Shown: piece by piece, positions 1 to 8,874 of the stretch
How positions within the stretch are numbered: position 1 is the first letter of the stretch
Layout: every line of letters starts with the position of its first letter
From: Paraburkholderia nodosa DSM 21604
Lineage (GTDB): Bacteria; Pseudomonadota; Gammaproteobacteria; Burkholderiales; Burkholderiaceae
Direction: 5' to 3'
Assembly: GCF_000519185.1 (NCBI RefSeq)
Contig: NZ_JAFA01000006.1
Location: forward strand, 168,454-232,453
DNA: 64,000 nucleotides
Program-made: the position numbers and the translations under genes
Notes under the pieces: model-generated
Seen by the model: the letters and a program-made list of their open reading frames with translations, nothing else
What the model was told of the DNA's origin: nothing
The model's database searches: none

Positions 1-318
1 CTTCACCGAGCTCACGCCCGAAACGCCTTCCACGACCTGCTTCGCGTTGTCGCGGTCCTCGGCGCTCGGCACGGAGCCGGTGAGCGAGACCACGCCATTG
101 CGCGTCTTCACGTGGATGTGCCCGGACTTCACGTTCTTCGCGCCGAGCAGTTCGGCCTTGACCTTGGTCGTGATGGTTGCGTCGTCAACGTGCTGGCCCA
201 TGGATTCCGAACTGCCCGCGGGCGCGGAGCTGTTCGTCGTGGTCTGCGCACCGGCCATCAGTGCGAATGTCATGCAGGCGGCACCAGCCGCGGTCTTGAG
301 GATCAGCATGCGCTTCAT
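1..318 (-). CDS. BON-domain periplasmic protein (partial, 3' end outside window)
   Basis: The reading frame starts with MKRMLILKTAAGAA, a typical Sec signal peptide ending near MAGAQ, and continues into a BON domain (TITTKVKAELL, then VVSLTGSVPSAEDRD). BON domains bind phospholipid or envelope surfaces; family members such as OsmY are periplasmic stress proteins. The start is preceded by a good ribosome site (AAAGGGAGT). The gene runs off the left edge after 106 codons, so one BON repeat is seen and a second cannot be excluded. It is divergent from rpoN. Family call is sure, exact role is not. Confidence 0.85.
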   Translation of the reverse strand, partial: MKRMLILKTAAGAACMTFALMAGAQTTTNSSAPAGSSESMGQHVDDATITTKVKAELLGAKNVKSGHIHVKTRNGVVSLTGSVPSAEDRDNAKQVVEGVSGVSSVK

Positions 319-655
319 GGCTACTCCCTTTCTGGTTGTGGTCGCCGCTTCCTTCCGCAAGGTGTGTGCCTCGCCGCGTCCGTGCTCGCTTCGCGCGCCG
401 TTGAAAGCCTGCTGGAAGCGGCGGTAACCGCCCACTATGCGGGATCGCGGCCGCTTCGCGCAGCCACGGTTTTCCCAACCGGCCCGCGCAACAATTTTTC
501 CGCACCTTTGTAAAAATCTCCACGGCGGGGTCGGAAAAGAGACTCGCATAGCCTATGTTGCAAGCGCCGATCCCGTTTCAAAACAGGACGTTGTAAAAAC
601 TGGCATGGCTGTTGCATGAGGGGGCTACCACTCAATTCAACAAAACGGGATTGCC
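319..655. other. Divergent BON/rpoN intergenic region
   Basis: This 337-base gap holds the promoters of the BON gene and of rpoN. It is AT-richer than its surroundings between about 490 and 655. Apart from the sigma-54 promoter at 601-616, the motif TTGTAAAAA occurs twice (509-517 and 591-599), the second copy directly upstream of the promoter. No convincing small ORF was found. Confidence 0.5.
601..616 (+). promoter_or_regulatory. Sigma-54 (-24/-12) promoter of rpoN
   Basis: The sequence TGGCATGGCTGTTGCA matches the sigma-54 consensus TGGCACG-N4-TTGCA at nearly every position. The invariant GG (602-603) and GC (614-615) are exactly ten bases apart. Transcription would start near 627, about 29 bases before the rpoN ATG at 656. 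This implies that sigma-54 acts on its own gene, as reported for second rpoN copies in some rhizobia. The sequence match is direct; autoregulation is inference. Confidence 0.75.
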
Positions 656-2188
656 ATGCCTTCCATCGCGTTACACGCGCGCCAGCATCTGGCGCTCACG
701 CCGCGTCTTCAGCAGGCGGTGAGGCTGCTGCAACTGTCGTCGCTCGAATTCCAGCAGGAGCTGCGCGAGGCGCTCGACACCAATCCGTTCCTCGAATATG
801 TTGCGCCGGCCTCGGAGACCGGCGAGGCCGCCGAAGCGGCCGACGGCGCGGCGGGCATCGGCTCCGCGGCGGCGCCCGCCGCCGAAGCCGCCGCCATGGC
901 GACGGAAGGCGCGGGCGAGTCTGGCCTCGATGCCGGCATGGCGCAGGAAACGTCCCCCTACGCCGAGACCTCGTACGCCGAGGCCAGCTATAGCGACGAA
1001 GGTTCGGGCTACACCGCCGAGATGCCAACGCCTGGCGCGTTGCGCACATCGAGCTATCGCGGCGGCGAGGACGGCGATTCCGAGGCCTCCGACTGGGTGC
1101 GCGTGCCGCTCACGCTGCGCGAGCAGTTGCATGACGCGCTGCGTCTCGCGCCGCTCGACGACCTTGACCGGATTGCGACGCAGATCGTGATCGAGGCGCT
1201 CGACGACGACGGCTACCTGCGCCAGGACCTCGCCGATCTCGCCGACGTAGACGGTGCGGGCGACACGCTCGACGAGGACCGTCTGCGTGTGGCGCTGCGC
1301 GTGGTGCAGACGCTCGATCGCCCTGGCATCGGTGCGCGTTCGCTCTCCGAATGCCTCGCGCTTCAGCTCAATGCGATGCCTGACGACACCCCGCATCGCG
1401 AACTGGCCATGCAGATCGTCTCGCATCATCTCGAACGCCTCGCGCGCCGCGAGCACGGGGAGCTGCAGCGCCAGCTCGGCTGCGACGCCGCCTCGCTGCA
1501 GGCCGCGAGTGCGCTCGTGCGCCGCCTCGATCCGAAGCCGGGCAACCACTATGGCCGTGCGGACGGCGGCTATGTCATTCCGGACGTGATCGTGCGGCAG
1601 GTGCGCGGCAAATGGGTGGTGAGCGTGAACCCGGCTATCGAGCCGCGGGCGCGCATTCATAAACTCTATGCGGAGATGTTCGCGCGCTCGGATCAGACGA
1701 GCCGCTCGCCGCTCGCCCAGCAGCTGCAGGAAGCGCGCTGGCTGATCCGCAACGCGCACAAGCGCTGCGAGACGATCCTGCGCGTGGGCGAGTGCATCGT
1801 CGCGCGTCAGAAGGCGTTTTTCCAGTACGGCGAAATCGCCCTGCGGCCCATGCTGCTGCGCGACGTCGCCGACGAACTGGGCCTGCACGAGTCGACCGTC
1901 TCGCGCGCCACGGGCAACAAGTACATGGCCACGCCGCGCGGCATCTTCGAGTTCAAGCGCTTCTTCCCGCGCGAGCTGGAGACGCGCACGGGCGGCACGT
2001 GCTCGGCGGCTGCGGTGCGTGCGCTCATCAAGGAAATGATCGACGCCGAAGATCCGCGCGACCCGCTTTCCGATGTCATCCTCACGCAGGAACTCGAAAA
2101 GCAGGGCGTGCAGGTGGCGCGCCGCACGGTCACGAAGTATCGGCAGATGATGAAGCTGCCGGCGGCGGAAATGCGCCGGCAGATTTGA
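656..2188 (+). CDS. rpoN: RNA polymerase sigma-54 factor RpoN
   Basis: A full-length sigma-54 of 510 residues. Region I is the Gln/Leu-rich start (LTPRLQQAVRLLQLSSLEF), followed by a variable acidic stretch (about residues 45-145), the core-binding domain, the helix-turn-helix (VADELGLHESTVSRAT) and the C-terminal RpoN box ARRTVTKYR, one residue off the usual ARRTVAKYR. It directs transcription from -24/-12 promoters with enhancer-binding proteins. The usual lptB-rpoN-hpf-ptsN neighbours are absent, so this is probably a second rpoN copy (inference). Its own -24/-12 promoter lies just upstream. Confidence 0.95.
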   Translation: MPSIALHARQHLALTPRLQQAVRLLQLSSLEFQQELREALDTNPFLEYVAPASETGEAAEAADGAAGIGSAAAPAAEAAAMATEGAGESGLDAGMAQETSPYAETSYAEASYSDEGSGYTAEMPTPGALRTSSYRGGEDGDSEASDWVRVPLTLREQLHDALRLAPLDDLDRIATQIVIEALDDDGYLRQDLADLADVDGAGDTLDEDRLRVALRVVQTLDRPGIGARSLSECLALQLNAMPDDTPHRELAMQIVSHHLERLARREHGELQRQLGCDAASLQAASALVRRLDPKPGNHYGRADGGYVIPDVIVRQVRGKWVVSVNPAIEPRARIHKLYAEMFARSDQTSRSPLAQQLQEARWLIRNAHKRCETILRVGECIVARQKAFFQYGEIALRPMLLRDVADELGLHESTVSRATGNKYMATPRGIFEFKRFFPRELETRTGGTCSAAAVRALIKEMIDAEDPRDPLSDVILTQELEKQGVQVARRTVTKYRQMMKLPAAEMRRQI

Positions 2189-2398
2189 GGCGCGGTGTTT
2201 CTGTTCCGTGCCAGAAGACGGGGGGAGGTCAGCGGCGTGTGACCGGCGTAACGCAACGGGTGGAGATGTAAGGGCTGCACGTTGCGTTACGCGCGCCGCT
2301 TCAATGCAACACTTCAAGGCGATTTCCGGCGGGCGCGCCGGGGGCGGATAAAATACGAGCCATTGCTCACATTCGATGCCTGCTGCGCAATGCCCGCC

Positions 2399-3028
2399 AT
2401 GACCCAGACGCCCCGCAGCCGCCCCGCGCCGCTAGACGCGCGCAAGCGGCCCGTGCAGCGCCGTTCCGCCGCCACGGTTGACGCGATACTCGAAGCCGCT
2501 GCCCGCATCCTCGAAAGCGCGGGCCTCGCTGGCTACACCACCAACGCCATCGCGGCGCGCGCGGGCGTGAGCGTCGGCTCGCTCTATCAATATTTCCCGA
2601 ACCGCGACGCGCTGACCGCCGCCTTGATCGAGCGCGAGAGCGCGCCGCTGCTTGCCGAGGTCGAGGCCGCCGCTGCGGCGTCGAGCTGCGAGGCGGCGTT
2701 GTTCAGGCTGATTCGCGCGGCGGTCGCACATCAGATGCGACGCCCGGAGCTGGCGCGACTGCTCGATTTCGAGGAGCGGCGCCTGCCGCTCGACGAGCGC
2801 GACGCGCGCGTGGGCGAGCGCCTCCACGCGGCGCTCGTTGGCGCGTTCGGACTCGCCGACGCGCCTGCCATCGACGACCTGCAGACCGCCGCGCTCGACG
2901 TGATCGCCATCGTGCGCGGCATGGTCGACGCGGCGGGCGCGCGCGGCGAAACTGATGCTCAGGCGCTGGAGGCGCGCGTCACGCGCGCGGTGATCGGCTA
3001 TTTGTGGCGCACCGAGCGCGGCGAGTAG
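2399..3028 (+). CDS. TetR/AcrR family transcriptional regulator
   Basis: A TetR-type N-terminal DNA-binding domain is clear: RRSAATVDAILEAAARILESAG then GVSVGSLYQYFPNRDALTAAL, the classic helix-turn-helix ending in YxYFPNR. The remaining ~130 residues form a helical ligand-binding domain. Family length is about 200 residues; the frame is open back to a TTG at 2282, but ATGs at 2390 or 2399 give a normal length. No strong ribosome site helps decide. It is transcribed toward the convergent antiporter gene, and no target is visible in the sequence. Confidence 0.88.
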   Translation: MTQTPRSRPAPLDARKRPVQRRSAATVDAILEAAARILESAGLAGYTTNAIAARAGVSVGSLYQYFPNRDALTAALIERESAPLLAEVEAAAAASSCEAALFRLIRAAVAHQMRRPELARLLDFEERRLPLDERDARVGERLHAALVGAFGLADAPAIDDLQTAALDVIAIVRGMVDAAGARGETDAQALEARVTRAVIGYLWRTERGE

Positions 3029-3079
3029 CGTCCGCGGCCTGGCCTGCCTGCGTCCACGGTCGGGGCGAAACGCCGCGCG

Positions 3080-4423
3080 TTAGCCGGAAGTGTGTGGCGC
3101 GATGCCGAGCCATCGCGCCACACGCCCCAACGTGAGGCCGTTGCAGAGCAGGTTCAGCAGCACGAAGGCAGCGGCCATCGCCGCCGCGAACGCGCGGGTG
3201 TCGGGCGAGAGCGCGTCGTTGCGCGCGACGCAGATCGCGAGCGTGAGCGTGACGGGCCCGCGCACGCCGCCCCATGCGATCAGCCATTGATGCGCGCGCG
3301 GCAGCGGCTTGCAGATGCCAAAGCGGCTCAGCAGCGGCACGAAGATCGTGAGGATGCCGAAGCGGCTCAGAGTGGCGGCCAGCAGCGCGAGCCCGAGCGG
3401 GAGGGCGTCGCGCAGATGCAGCTTGTGCACCAGACCGGGCACGCGCGCCGACGCGAGCAGAAAGACAGCGGCGGAGGCGATGCCAGCCTGGTACGCCCAT
3501 AGCTGGCGAAACAGCCCCTGGCTCGCGGCGGCCCGGCGTGTTCGCATGAGCTGGCTGGCCGCGAGACCCGCGCACACCACTGCGGCGACACCAGACACGT
3601 GAAGCCCGTGTTCCGCGGCCGGATAGAGCAGCGTGGGCAGCGCGAGCGAGAGCGCGTACTCGGAAAAAGGCAGGCTGCGCAGCGCGCTCGACGTCGCGAC
3701 GAAAAGTGCTCCCGCGAGCGCCCCGAACGCACAGCCGCCGACGAGCGAAACGAGGAACGCGGCGAGCGGGTAGCTGTGCGTGTGCGCGGCGGGCGGCGTG
3801 AGCACCAGCGCGCTGGTGAGGAGCGTGGAGATGCTGATGGCGGCGGCATCGTTGAGCAGGCTCTCGCCCTCGACCAGCCGGATCAGGCGTTCGGGCGCGC
3901 CGCTGTTGCGAAAGAGCGCGATCACGGTGGAAGGATCCGTCGTGCTGACGATGGCGCCGAGCAGCAGGCACACGATCAGGCTCTCGCCGCTGCTGATCCA
4001 CGTGGCGAGGCCGACGCCTGCCGCCGCGGCCACCACCGCGCCGATCGCGAGCAACAGGATGGGCGCGAGATCGGCGAGAAGACCGCGCGTATCGACCTGC
4101 AATGCCGCTTCGAAGAGGATGGGCGGCAGGAAGATCCAGAGATAAGCCTCGGGCGGAAGCGAAGGCGTCAGCAAGGGTACGACGCTCGAAGCGGTGAAGC
4201 CGGGCGCGAGGTTGAGCAAGGCGAGGTAGCCGGCGCCGAGCAGCACGCCGGCGCTGGTCAGGCCGAACGAATCGGAGAGGCGAAATCGCTGCGCAGCGGC
4301 ATGGCAGAGCGCGATGAGGAGTAGCAGGACACCGGTGCGGACGGTGAATTCGATTGCGGTTTGCAAAGGCAGGACACTCCGTGGTGCGGTTGGGCGGCGG
4401 GAGCGACTGTGCCCGCAACGCAT
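3080..4423 (-). CDS. CPA1-family cation:proton antiporter (NhaP type)
   Basis: A polytopic membrane protein of about 447 residues with 11-12 hydrophobic segments. Diagnostic motifs of the sodium/hydrogen exchanger family are present: PPILFEAALQ, the STTDPSTVIALF segment with the ion-binding Asp, and VEGESLLNDAAAI. It would exchange Na+ or K+ for protons across the inner membrane and help pH or salt homeostasis. The first ~20 residues (RCGHSRSRRPTAP) do not look like a membrane protein start, so the true start may be a TTG or CTG near LPLQTAIEF. Confidence 0.9.
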   Translation of the reverse strand: MRCGHSRSRRPTAPRSVLPLQTAIEFTVRTGVLLLLIALCHAAAQRFRLSDSFGLTSAGVLLGAGYLALLNLAPGFTASSVVPLLTPSLPPEAYLWIFLPPILFEAALQVDTRGLLADLAPILLLAIGAVVAAAAGVGLATWISSGESLIVCLLLGAIVSTTDPSTVIALFRNSGAPERLIRLVEGESLLNDAAAISISTLLTSALVLTPPAAHTHSYPLAAFLVSLVGGCAFGALAGALFVATSSALRSLPFSEYALSLALPTLLYPAAEHGLHVSGVAAVVCAGLAASQLMRTRRAAASQGLFRQLWAYQAGIASAAVFLLASARVPGLVHKLHLRDALPLGLALLAATLSRFGILTIFVPLLSRFGICKPLPRAHQWLIAWGGVRGPVTLTLAICVARNDALSPDTRAFAAAMAAAFVLLNLLCNGLTLGRVARWLGIAPHTSG

Positions 4424-4543
4424 CGATTCAGTATCTCGCTGCGTTGCAAGTTTGCATGTTGACCCATATCAACTCGCTGCTGACCAAGTCATTACGGCGG
4501 CATTACGGTCTTTTACGTGTCGGATGAGACTCGCCGTGCGCGG

Positions 4544-5371
4544 CTAGCTCGCGCCGAGGCGCTCGATCAGCGCCATGGCTGCCGCCGGGTTGCGCTCCTT
4601 GAAGCCGCTGATGACGTAGAGATACACGTCCCGGCCGGCCTTCGCGGCGAGCGGCTTCGCGTAGGTGGCGAGGTCGTCGGGTGTTTCGCCGCGCGCCCAG
4701 GCGAGCGCGCGCGACGCCCAGAGGTCGAGGTCGGCGGGAGCATAGCCCTGCGGGTGATCCTGCGCGGTTCCCATGATGCGGGCATAGACGAACGGCGCGC
4801 TCGTATCGCCGATCAGCGGGTAGCTGGAATCGCCGCTGATGACGATCGCCGCCTTGTGCTTGCGCGCGAGCGCGATGAATTCCGGCGTGCAAAAGCTCTC
4901 GTCGCGCACTTCGAGCGCGTGGCGCAGCGGGCGGCCTTCGGCCTCGCCCGGCAGCAGTTCGAGAAATCGTGCGTAGTCCTCGGGATCGAAGCGCTTGCCC
5001 GGCGTGATCTGCCAGTTGATCGGCCCGAGCTTGTCGCGCAGGTTCAGCACGCCGCCGCCCAGGAAGCGCTCGATCGTGGCCCCGGCTTCGGCCAGCACAC
5101 GGCGATTCATCGCAAAGCGCGGGGCCTTCAGCGAGAACACGAAGTCTTCGGGGGTTTCGTCGTGCCAGCGCGTGAAGCTTTCCGGGCGCTGCGCGCCGTA
5201 ATACGTGCTGTTGATTTCGAGCGTCGAGAGATGCCGGCTCGCATATTCCAGTTCGCGGCGCTGCGCAAGGCCGTCGGGATAGAACGCGCCGCGCCACGGC
5301 GCATAAATCCAGCCGCCCACGCCGACGCGAATCCGGCCGTGCCGGGCTTTTGAAGGGGATGAAGGCGCCAT
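4544..5371 (-). CDS. DUF72 domain-containing protein (YecE-like)
   Basis: A 275-residue protein that fits the DUF72/YecE family: it opens with IRVGVGGWIYAPWRGAFYP, followed by LSTLEINSTYYGAQRPESF and FVFSLKAPRF. The fold is a TIM barrel, widespread but without an established biochemical role. Length matches the family. It lies alone between the antiporter and the transposase-like ORF, all with sizeable gaps, so no operon partner suggests a function. Confidence 0.88.
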   Translation of the reverse strand: MAPSSPSKARHGRIRVGVGGWIYAPWRGAFYPDGLAQRRELEYASRHLSTLEINSTYYGAQRPESFTRWHDETPEDFVFSLKAPRFAMNRRVLAEAGATIERFLGGGVLNLRDKLGPINWQITPGKRFDPEDYARFLELLPGEAEGRPLRHALEVRDESFCTPEFIALARKHKAAIVISGDSSYPLIGDTSAPFVYARIMGTAQDHPQGYAPADLDLWASRALAWARGETPDDLATYAKPLAAKAGRDVYLYVISGFKERNPAAAMALIERLGAS

Positions 5372-5555
5372 GGGAAGTCCGTCATCGAAGCCGGGATGGC
5401 GCAGTGTAGCGCAGCCATGGCCACGGCCGCTGGTTAGTGTGCCGACCCGGAACCGGCGAGTTCATCTCGATTTTTAGGCATAGTCCGATATTTTCTTGTC
5501 CTCTGTGAGGCTACTTTAGTCCTGTTGTGTCAGATAACTTTACAGGGACCATCAG

Positions 5556-5960
5556 ATGTCTTCCCGCATTTCTCCGGAACTTACCGATGCGCAGTGGCGC
5601 AGCATCGCGCCCATGTTTCACGAAATCCGCGTTGACGGTCGTCGTCGCGGGCGCCCGGCGCACAATCCTCGTCACGTTTTCGCGGGCATCCTTTGGGTAC
5701 TGGCCACCGGCTCGGTCTGGTCGAAGTTGCCCGAGCAGTATCCCGATTTCCGCACCTGCCATCGCCGCTTCAAGCTGTGGTTCGACGCCGGTCTCGTGCA
5801 TCACGCCATGGAGCGTTTGCACGGCGAGGAAGGCATCGCCCTGTGCGCGGCCATGGCCGCACGTATGCAGCCATGGCGCGCACCGGCCGGCCGCAAGCCG
5901 CGCTTTCCGGTGGCGTCCTCGCTGCGCTGGCCGCTCGCGCGGCCTTTCGTGGAACGCTGA
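5556..5960 (+). CDS. Stand-alone DUF4096 transposase N-terminal domain
   Basis: The 134-residue product begins MSSRISPELTDAQWRSIAPMF and contains RRGRPAHNPRHVFAGILWVLATGSVWSKLP and FRTCHRRFKLWFDAG, the helix-turn-helix N-terminal part (DUF4096) of IS5/IS402-type transposases. The catalytic DDE domain is missing; after residue ~90 the sequence is an unrelated Arg/Pro-rich tail. No terminal inverted repeats or target duplications were seen. It could be a degraded IS remnant or a host-adopted DNA-binding protein; the intact frame, normal GC and terminator-like hairpin downstream leave the second option open. Confidence 0.65.
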   Translation: MSSRISPELTDAQWRSIAPMFHEIRVDGRRRGRPAHNPRHVFAGILWVLATGSVWSKLPEQYPDFRTCHRRFKLWFDAGLVHHAMERLHGEEGIALCAAMAARMQPWRAPAGRKPRFPVASSLRWPLARPFVER

Positions 5961-5972
5961 GCCAGCAGGGCT

Positions 5973-6001
5973 GCGGCGGCGGATCATGAGTCCGCCGCCG
6001 C
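5973..6001. terminator. Stem-loop between convergent genes
   Basis: Perfect 11-bp stem GCGGCGGCGGA / TCCGCCGCCGC around a 7-base loop, placed between the transposase-like ORF (+) and the kinase/P-loop gene (-). No T-run follows on either strand, so terminator function is likely but not proven. Confidence 0.5.
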
Positions 6002-6002
6002 T

Positions 6003-7676
6003 TCAAATCTCCCCACTCTCCGCACGCATGCGTGAGAACAGCGGCGTCCACCACGGCTCGCGCGAGAATGCCCCGATTTCCACGTCGGTGTCGAGATCAA
6101 CCGTGCGCTGCCGCTCGCGCGCATCGAGTGGATCCGCTTGCGCGACCTGCGCGGCGAGCACGTCGGCGCCGGCGTCGGAAGCGTCGCGCGGCCCGCGCGC
6201 GCGGGCGTTCACACGCTCGGCGAGCCGCGCTTGCGGCGCGTGGAAGTTCAGGATCAGCATTGGCCGGTTCAGCTCACGCGCGAGCGCTGCGAAGCGCGCG
6301 CGATGCGTTGCCTTGAGAAACGTCGCATCGACTAGCGCCGTGTAGCCCGCGTTCAGCACGTCGCGCACATGGGCGACGAGGCGTTCGTAATGCGCGTCGA
6401 GCGCGGCTTGCGTGTAGGCGCTTGCCGGCAGCGCGTCGAGCGAGGGCGGCGCGAAGGGTTCGAGCCGCTTGCGTTCGAGGTCGCTCGACACGCGGATCGC
6501 CCCGCTCAATTCGGCGAGCGCGCGGCTCGCCACCGACTTTCCCGACCCCGAAAAGCCGTGGCAGAGCAGGAGCCAGGGCGCGGGCTCGCGCATGGCGCGC
6601 GCTTCGCCGGCCGCGAGCGCCAGGTAGCGCGAGGCGGCGCCTGCGCTCGCTTGCGCGTCGGGGCGCGCGGGCGATCCCGCTTTGAGCATTGCGACCAATG
6701 CCCGCACCAGCGAGCGATAAACGATATAAAGCCGCAACGCGGCGAGCCCCGCGAAATCGCCCGTCGCTTCGAGGTAGCGATTGAGCAGACAGTGGGCATA
6801 GGCCGCGTGGCCGTGCGCGCGCAGATCCATCAGCAGGAACGCAAGATCGCAGGTCACGTCGATCCAGCGCAGTTCGTCGCTGAACTCGATGCAATCGAAC
6901 ATCAGCGCGTGCCGCCCGTACCGCACGATGTTGTCGAGATGCAGGTCGCCGTGGCAGGCGCGCACGAATCCGTTCGCGCGGCGTGCGTCGAGGTGCCGGG
7001 CGAGGCGTGCGAGTTCGCTTTCGCAAGTCGCGCGCAACGCGGCGCTTGCCAACGCGTGCGCTGTGCGCGGATCCGCTTCGAGGGGCGCGAGCGCCGCGAG
7101 CACCTGGTCGCGCAGCAGGGCTGCCGAGCCAAGGCGCGCCGCGGGCGCCATCGGCCCGTGTCCGGCCCGGCGCGCATGCCGATGGCTCGCGGCGAGGCTG
7201 GTTGCGGCCGCATCGAGATCGGCCGTGCCCAGTTCGCCGTGCGCGAGCAGGTTCGAAAACAGCAGGCGCTGGTCGAAACGGCGCATACGCACCGCATAGT
7301 CGACGACTTTTACATTGCCGCGAGCACCGCGCCTGGGCTTGAGCCGGCAACGCCGACCGTCAAAAAATAGCTCGCCTGTGTCGCGATAAATCGGTCCCGC
7401 GAAGGGCGCGTTCAGACGAATCTCAGCTTCGCAGCAGCGGAGTCGGGCATCGAGCCGCACAAAATTGACGAAGCCGAAATCGACGGGCTTCATGGTCTTG
7501 TACGCGTACCGCCCGCAGAGATACACCACGGAAATATGCGTTTCGATGCGCACGATGCGCCCGGCCGGGTGCGCATACGTGGAAGCGCGCGAGAGCGCGG
7601 CGTCCACGAGGCGACGGTGGCGGCGCGCCGTGCGCTGACGGTTGAGGACATGGTGTGAGATCGGTGTGTCGGACAT
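6003..7676 (-). CDS. Phosphotransferase-like / P-loop ATPase fusion protein
   Basis: A 557-residue two-domain protein. The first ~340 residues resemble the aminoglycoside-phosphotransferase/protein-kinase-like fold, with the catalytic loop HGDLHLDN near residue 242 and a following FDCIEFSDELRWIDV metal-binding segment. The C-terminal ~190 residues carry a Walker A motif GFSGSGKS near residue 375, typical of AAA_33/zeta-toxin-like small-molecule kinases. Such fusions are widespread in proteobacteria and not characterised in detail. It is divergent from the DHH gene. Family assignment is sound; substrate is unknown. Confidence 0.85.
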   Translation of the reverse strand: MSDTPISHHVLNRQRTARRHRRLVDAALSRASTYAHPAGRIVRIETHISVVYLCGRYAYKTMKPVDFGFVNFVRLDARLRCCEAEIRLNAPFAGPIYRDTGELFFDGRRCRLKPRRGARGNVKVVDYAVRMRRFDQRLLFSNLLAHGELGTADLDAAATSLAASHRHARRAGHGPMAPAARLGSAALLRDQVLAALAPLEADPRTAHALASAALRATCESELARLARHLDARRANGFVRACHGDLHLDNIVRYGRHALMFDCIEFSDELRWIDVTCDLAFLLMDLRAHGHAAYAHCLLNRYLEATGDFAGLAALRLYIVYRSLVRALVAMLKAGSPARPDAQASAGAASRYLALAAGEARAMREPAPWLLLCHGFSGSGKSVASRALAELSGAIRVSSDLERKRLEPFAPPSLDALPASAYTQAALDAHYERLVAHVRDVLNAGYTALVDATFLKATHRARFAALARELNRPMLILNFHAPQARLAERVNARARGPRDASDAGADVLAAQVAQADPLDARERQRTVDLDTDVEIGAFSREPWWTPLFSRMRAESGEI

Positions 7677-7806
7677 CGGCGTGGCTATCGTGGGAATAGA
7701 GGGCTACGGGGCGATCCGCGTCGGAACCAGCATAGCGCGAGCCAGCGCTGGAAGGCCGTTGCGCGGCATGTCAAGGCCTTGATCGAAACGGCCTGCATGG
7801 CATCGC

Positions 7807-7831
7807 CGGATTGGACGTTTTGTGCAATCCG
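7807..7831. promoter_or_regulatory. Inverted repeat upstream of the DHH gene
   Basis: CGGATTG (7807-7813) and CAATCCG (7825-7831) form a perfect 7-bp inverted repeat with an 11-base spacer, 50 bases before the DHH gene start in the 204-base divergent promoter region. It may be an operator; no regulator can be named. Confidence 0.35.
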
Positions 7832-7880
7832 ACGAGGCTGCGCGATACTGTGAAGCTCAACCCAACGGAATCTCGGAGAC

Positions 7881-8858
7881 ATGGCGCATTTCGACGTATT
7901 CAACGGCGACGCAGACGGCATCTGCGCGCTGCATCAGCTGCGGCTCGCAAGGCCGCGCGAGGCGACGCTCATCACGGGCGCGAAGCGCGACATCGCACTC
8001 GTCGAGCGCGTGCCCGCTCAGCCGGGCGATTCGCTCACGGTGCTTGACATTTCGTTCGACGTGAATCGCAAGGCGCTCACCGCGCTGCTCGCGAAGGACG
8101 TCGCGGTCGAATATTTCGACCATCACCACGCGGGCGACCTGCCTGTGAACAGGAATCTCGTCGCGCACATCGACACGACGGCACAGGTCTGCACGAGCGT
8201 GCTCGTCGACCGGCATCTCGCCGGCCGATACCGGCTGTGGGCGATCGCGGCGGCCTGGGGTGACAACCTGCCCGCCACTGCGCAGGCGCTTGCCCAGCAG
8301 GCCGGGCTCGACGCCGCGCAGGCCGAACAGCTGCGCGAGCTGGGCGAGTCGATCAACTACAACGCTTACGGCGACTGCGTCGAAGATCTCGTGATCGCGC
8401 CGCTCGACCTGTACGCGGCGATGAAGCCCTATGCCGACCCGTTCGATTTCATCGCCTCGGAGCCCATCGTCGGACAGCTCGCCCGTTGCCGTCACGACGA
8501 TCTCGAACTGGCCCAGGCCATTGCGCCGCTCATCGCGCTCCAGTACGGCAGCGTTTGCGTGTTGCCCGACGAGCCGTGGGCGCGCCGCGTGCGCGGCGTG
8601 TTCGCCAACGTGCTCGCGAACGAGGAACCCTCGCGCGCGCACGCGGTGCTGAGCGTGAACGCGGACGGCAACTACGCGGTGAGCGTGCGCGCGCCGCTCA
8701 CGGAACCGCGCGGCGCGGATGACCTCTGCCGCGCGTTCCCTGGCGGAAACGGCCGGGTAGGCGCGGCGGGCATCGACTGTCTCGAATCGACCCGGCTCGA
8801 CGCGTTCGTCACCGCGTTCGCACGCGTGTTCGGGCGCGGGAAGCCGGCTTCGGCCTGA
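7881..8858 (+). CDS. DHH-family phosphoesterase
   Basis: A 325-residue protein with the DHH phosphoesterase signature: N-terminal FDVFNGDADGICAL (metal-binding Asp residues), LTVLDISFD, and the DHHHAGD motif starting near residue 80. The C-terminal part ends with GGNGRVGAAGI, like the DHHA1 substrate domain. Members hydrolyse short oligonucleotides, cyclic dinucleotide products or similar phosphodiesters using Mn2+. It ends 16 bases from the convergent phosphoketolase gene. The exact substrate cannot be derived from the sequence. Confidence 0.88.
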   Translation: MAHFDVFNGDADGICALHQLRLARPREATLITGAKRDIALVERVPAQPGDSLTVLDISFDVNRKALTALLAKDVAVEYFDHHHAGDLPVNRNLVAHIDTTAQVCTSVLVDRHLAGRYRLWAIAAAWGDNLPATAQALAQQAGLDAAQAEQLRELGESINYNAYGDCVEDLVIAPLDLYAAMKPYADPFDFIASEPIVGQLARCRHDDLELAQAIAPLIALQYGSVCVLPDEPWARRVRGVFANVLANEEPSRAHAVLSVNADGNYAVSVRAPLTEPRGADDLCRAFPGGNGRVGAAGIDCLESTRLDAFVTAFARVFGRGKPASA

Positions 8859-8874
8859 GCGGCGCAAGGCGCAA

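Noticed and set aside
2282..2398. N-terminal extension of the TetR gene from a TTG at 2282
   Set aside because: The added 39 residues lack family similarity and the DNA-binding domain starts normally from the later ATGs.
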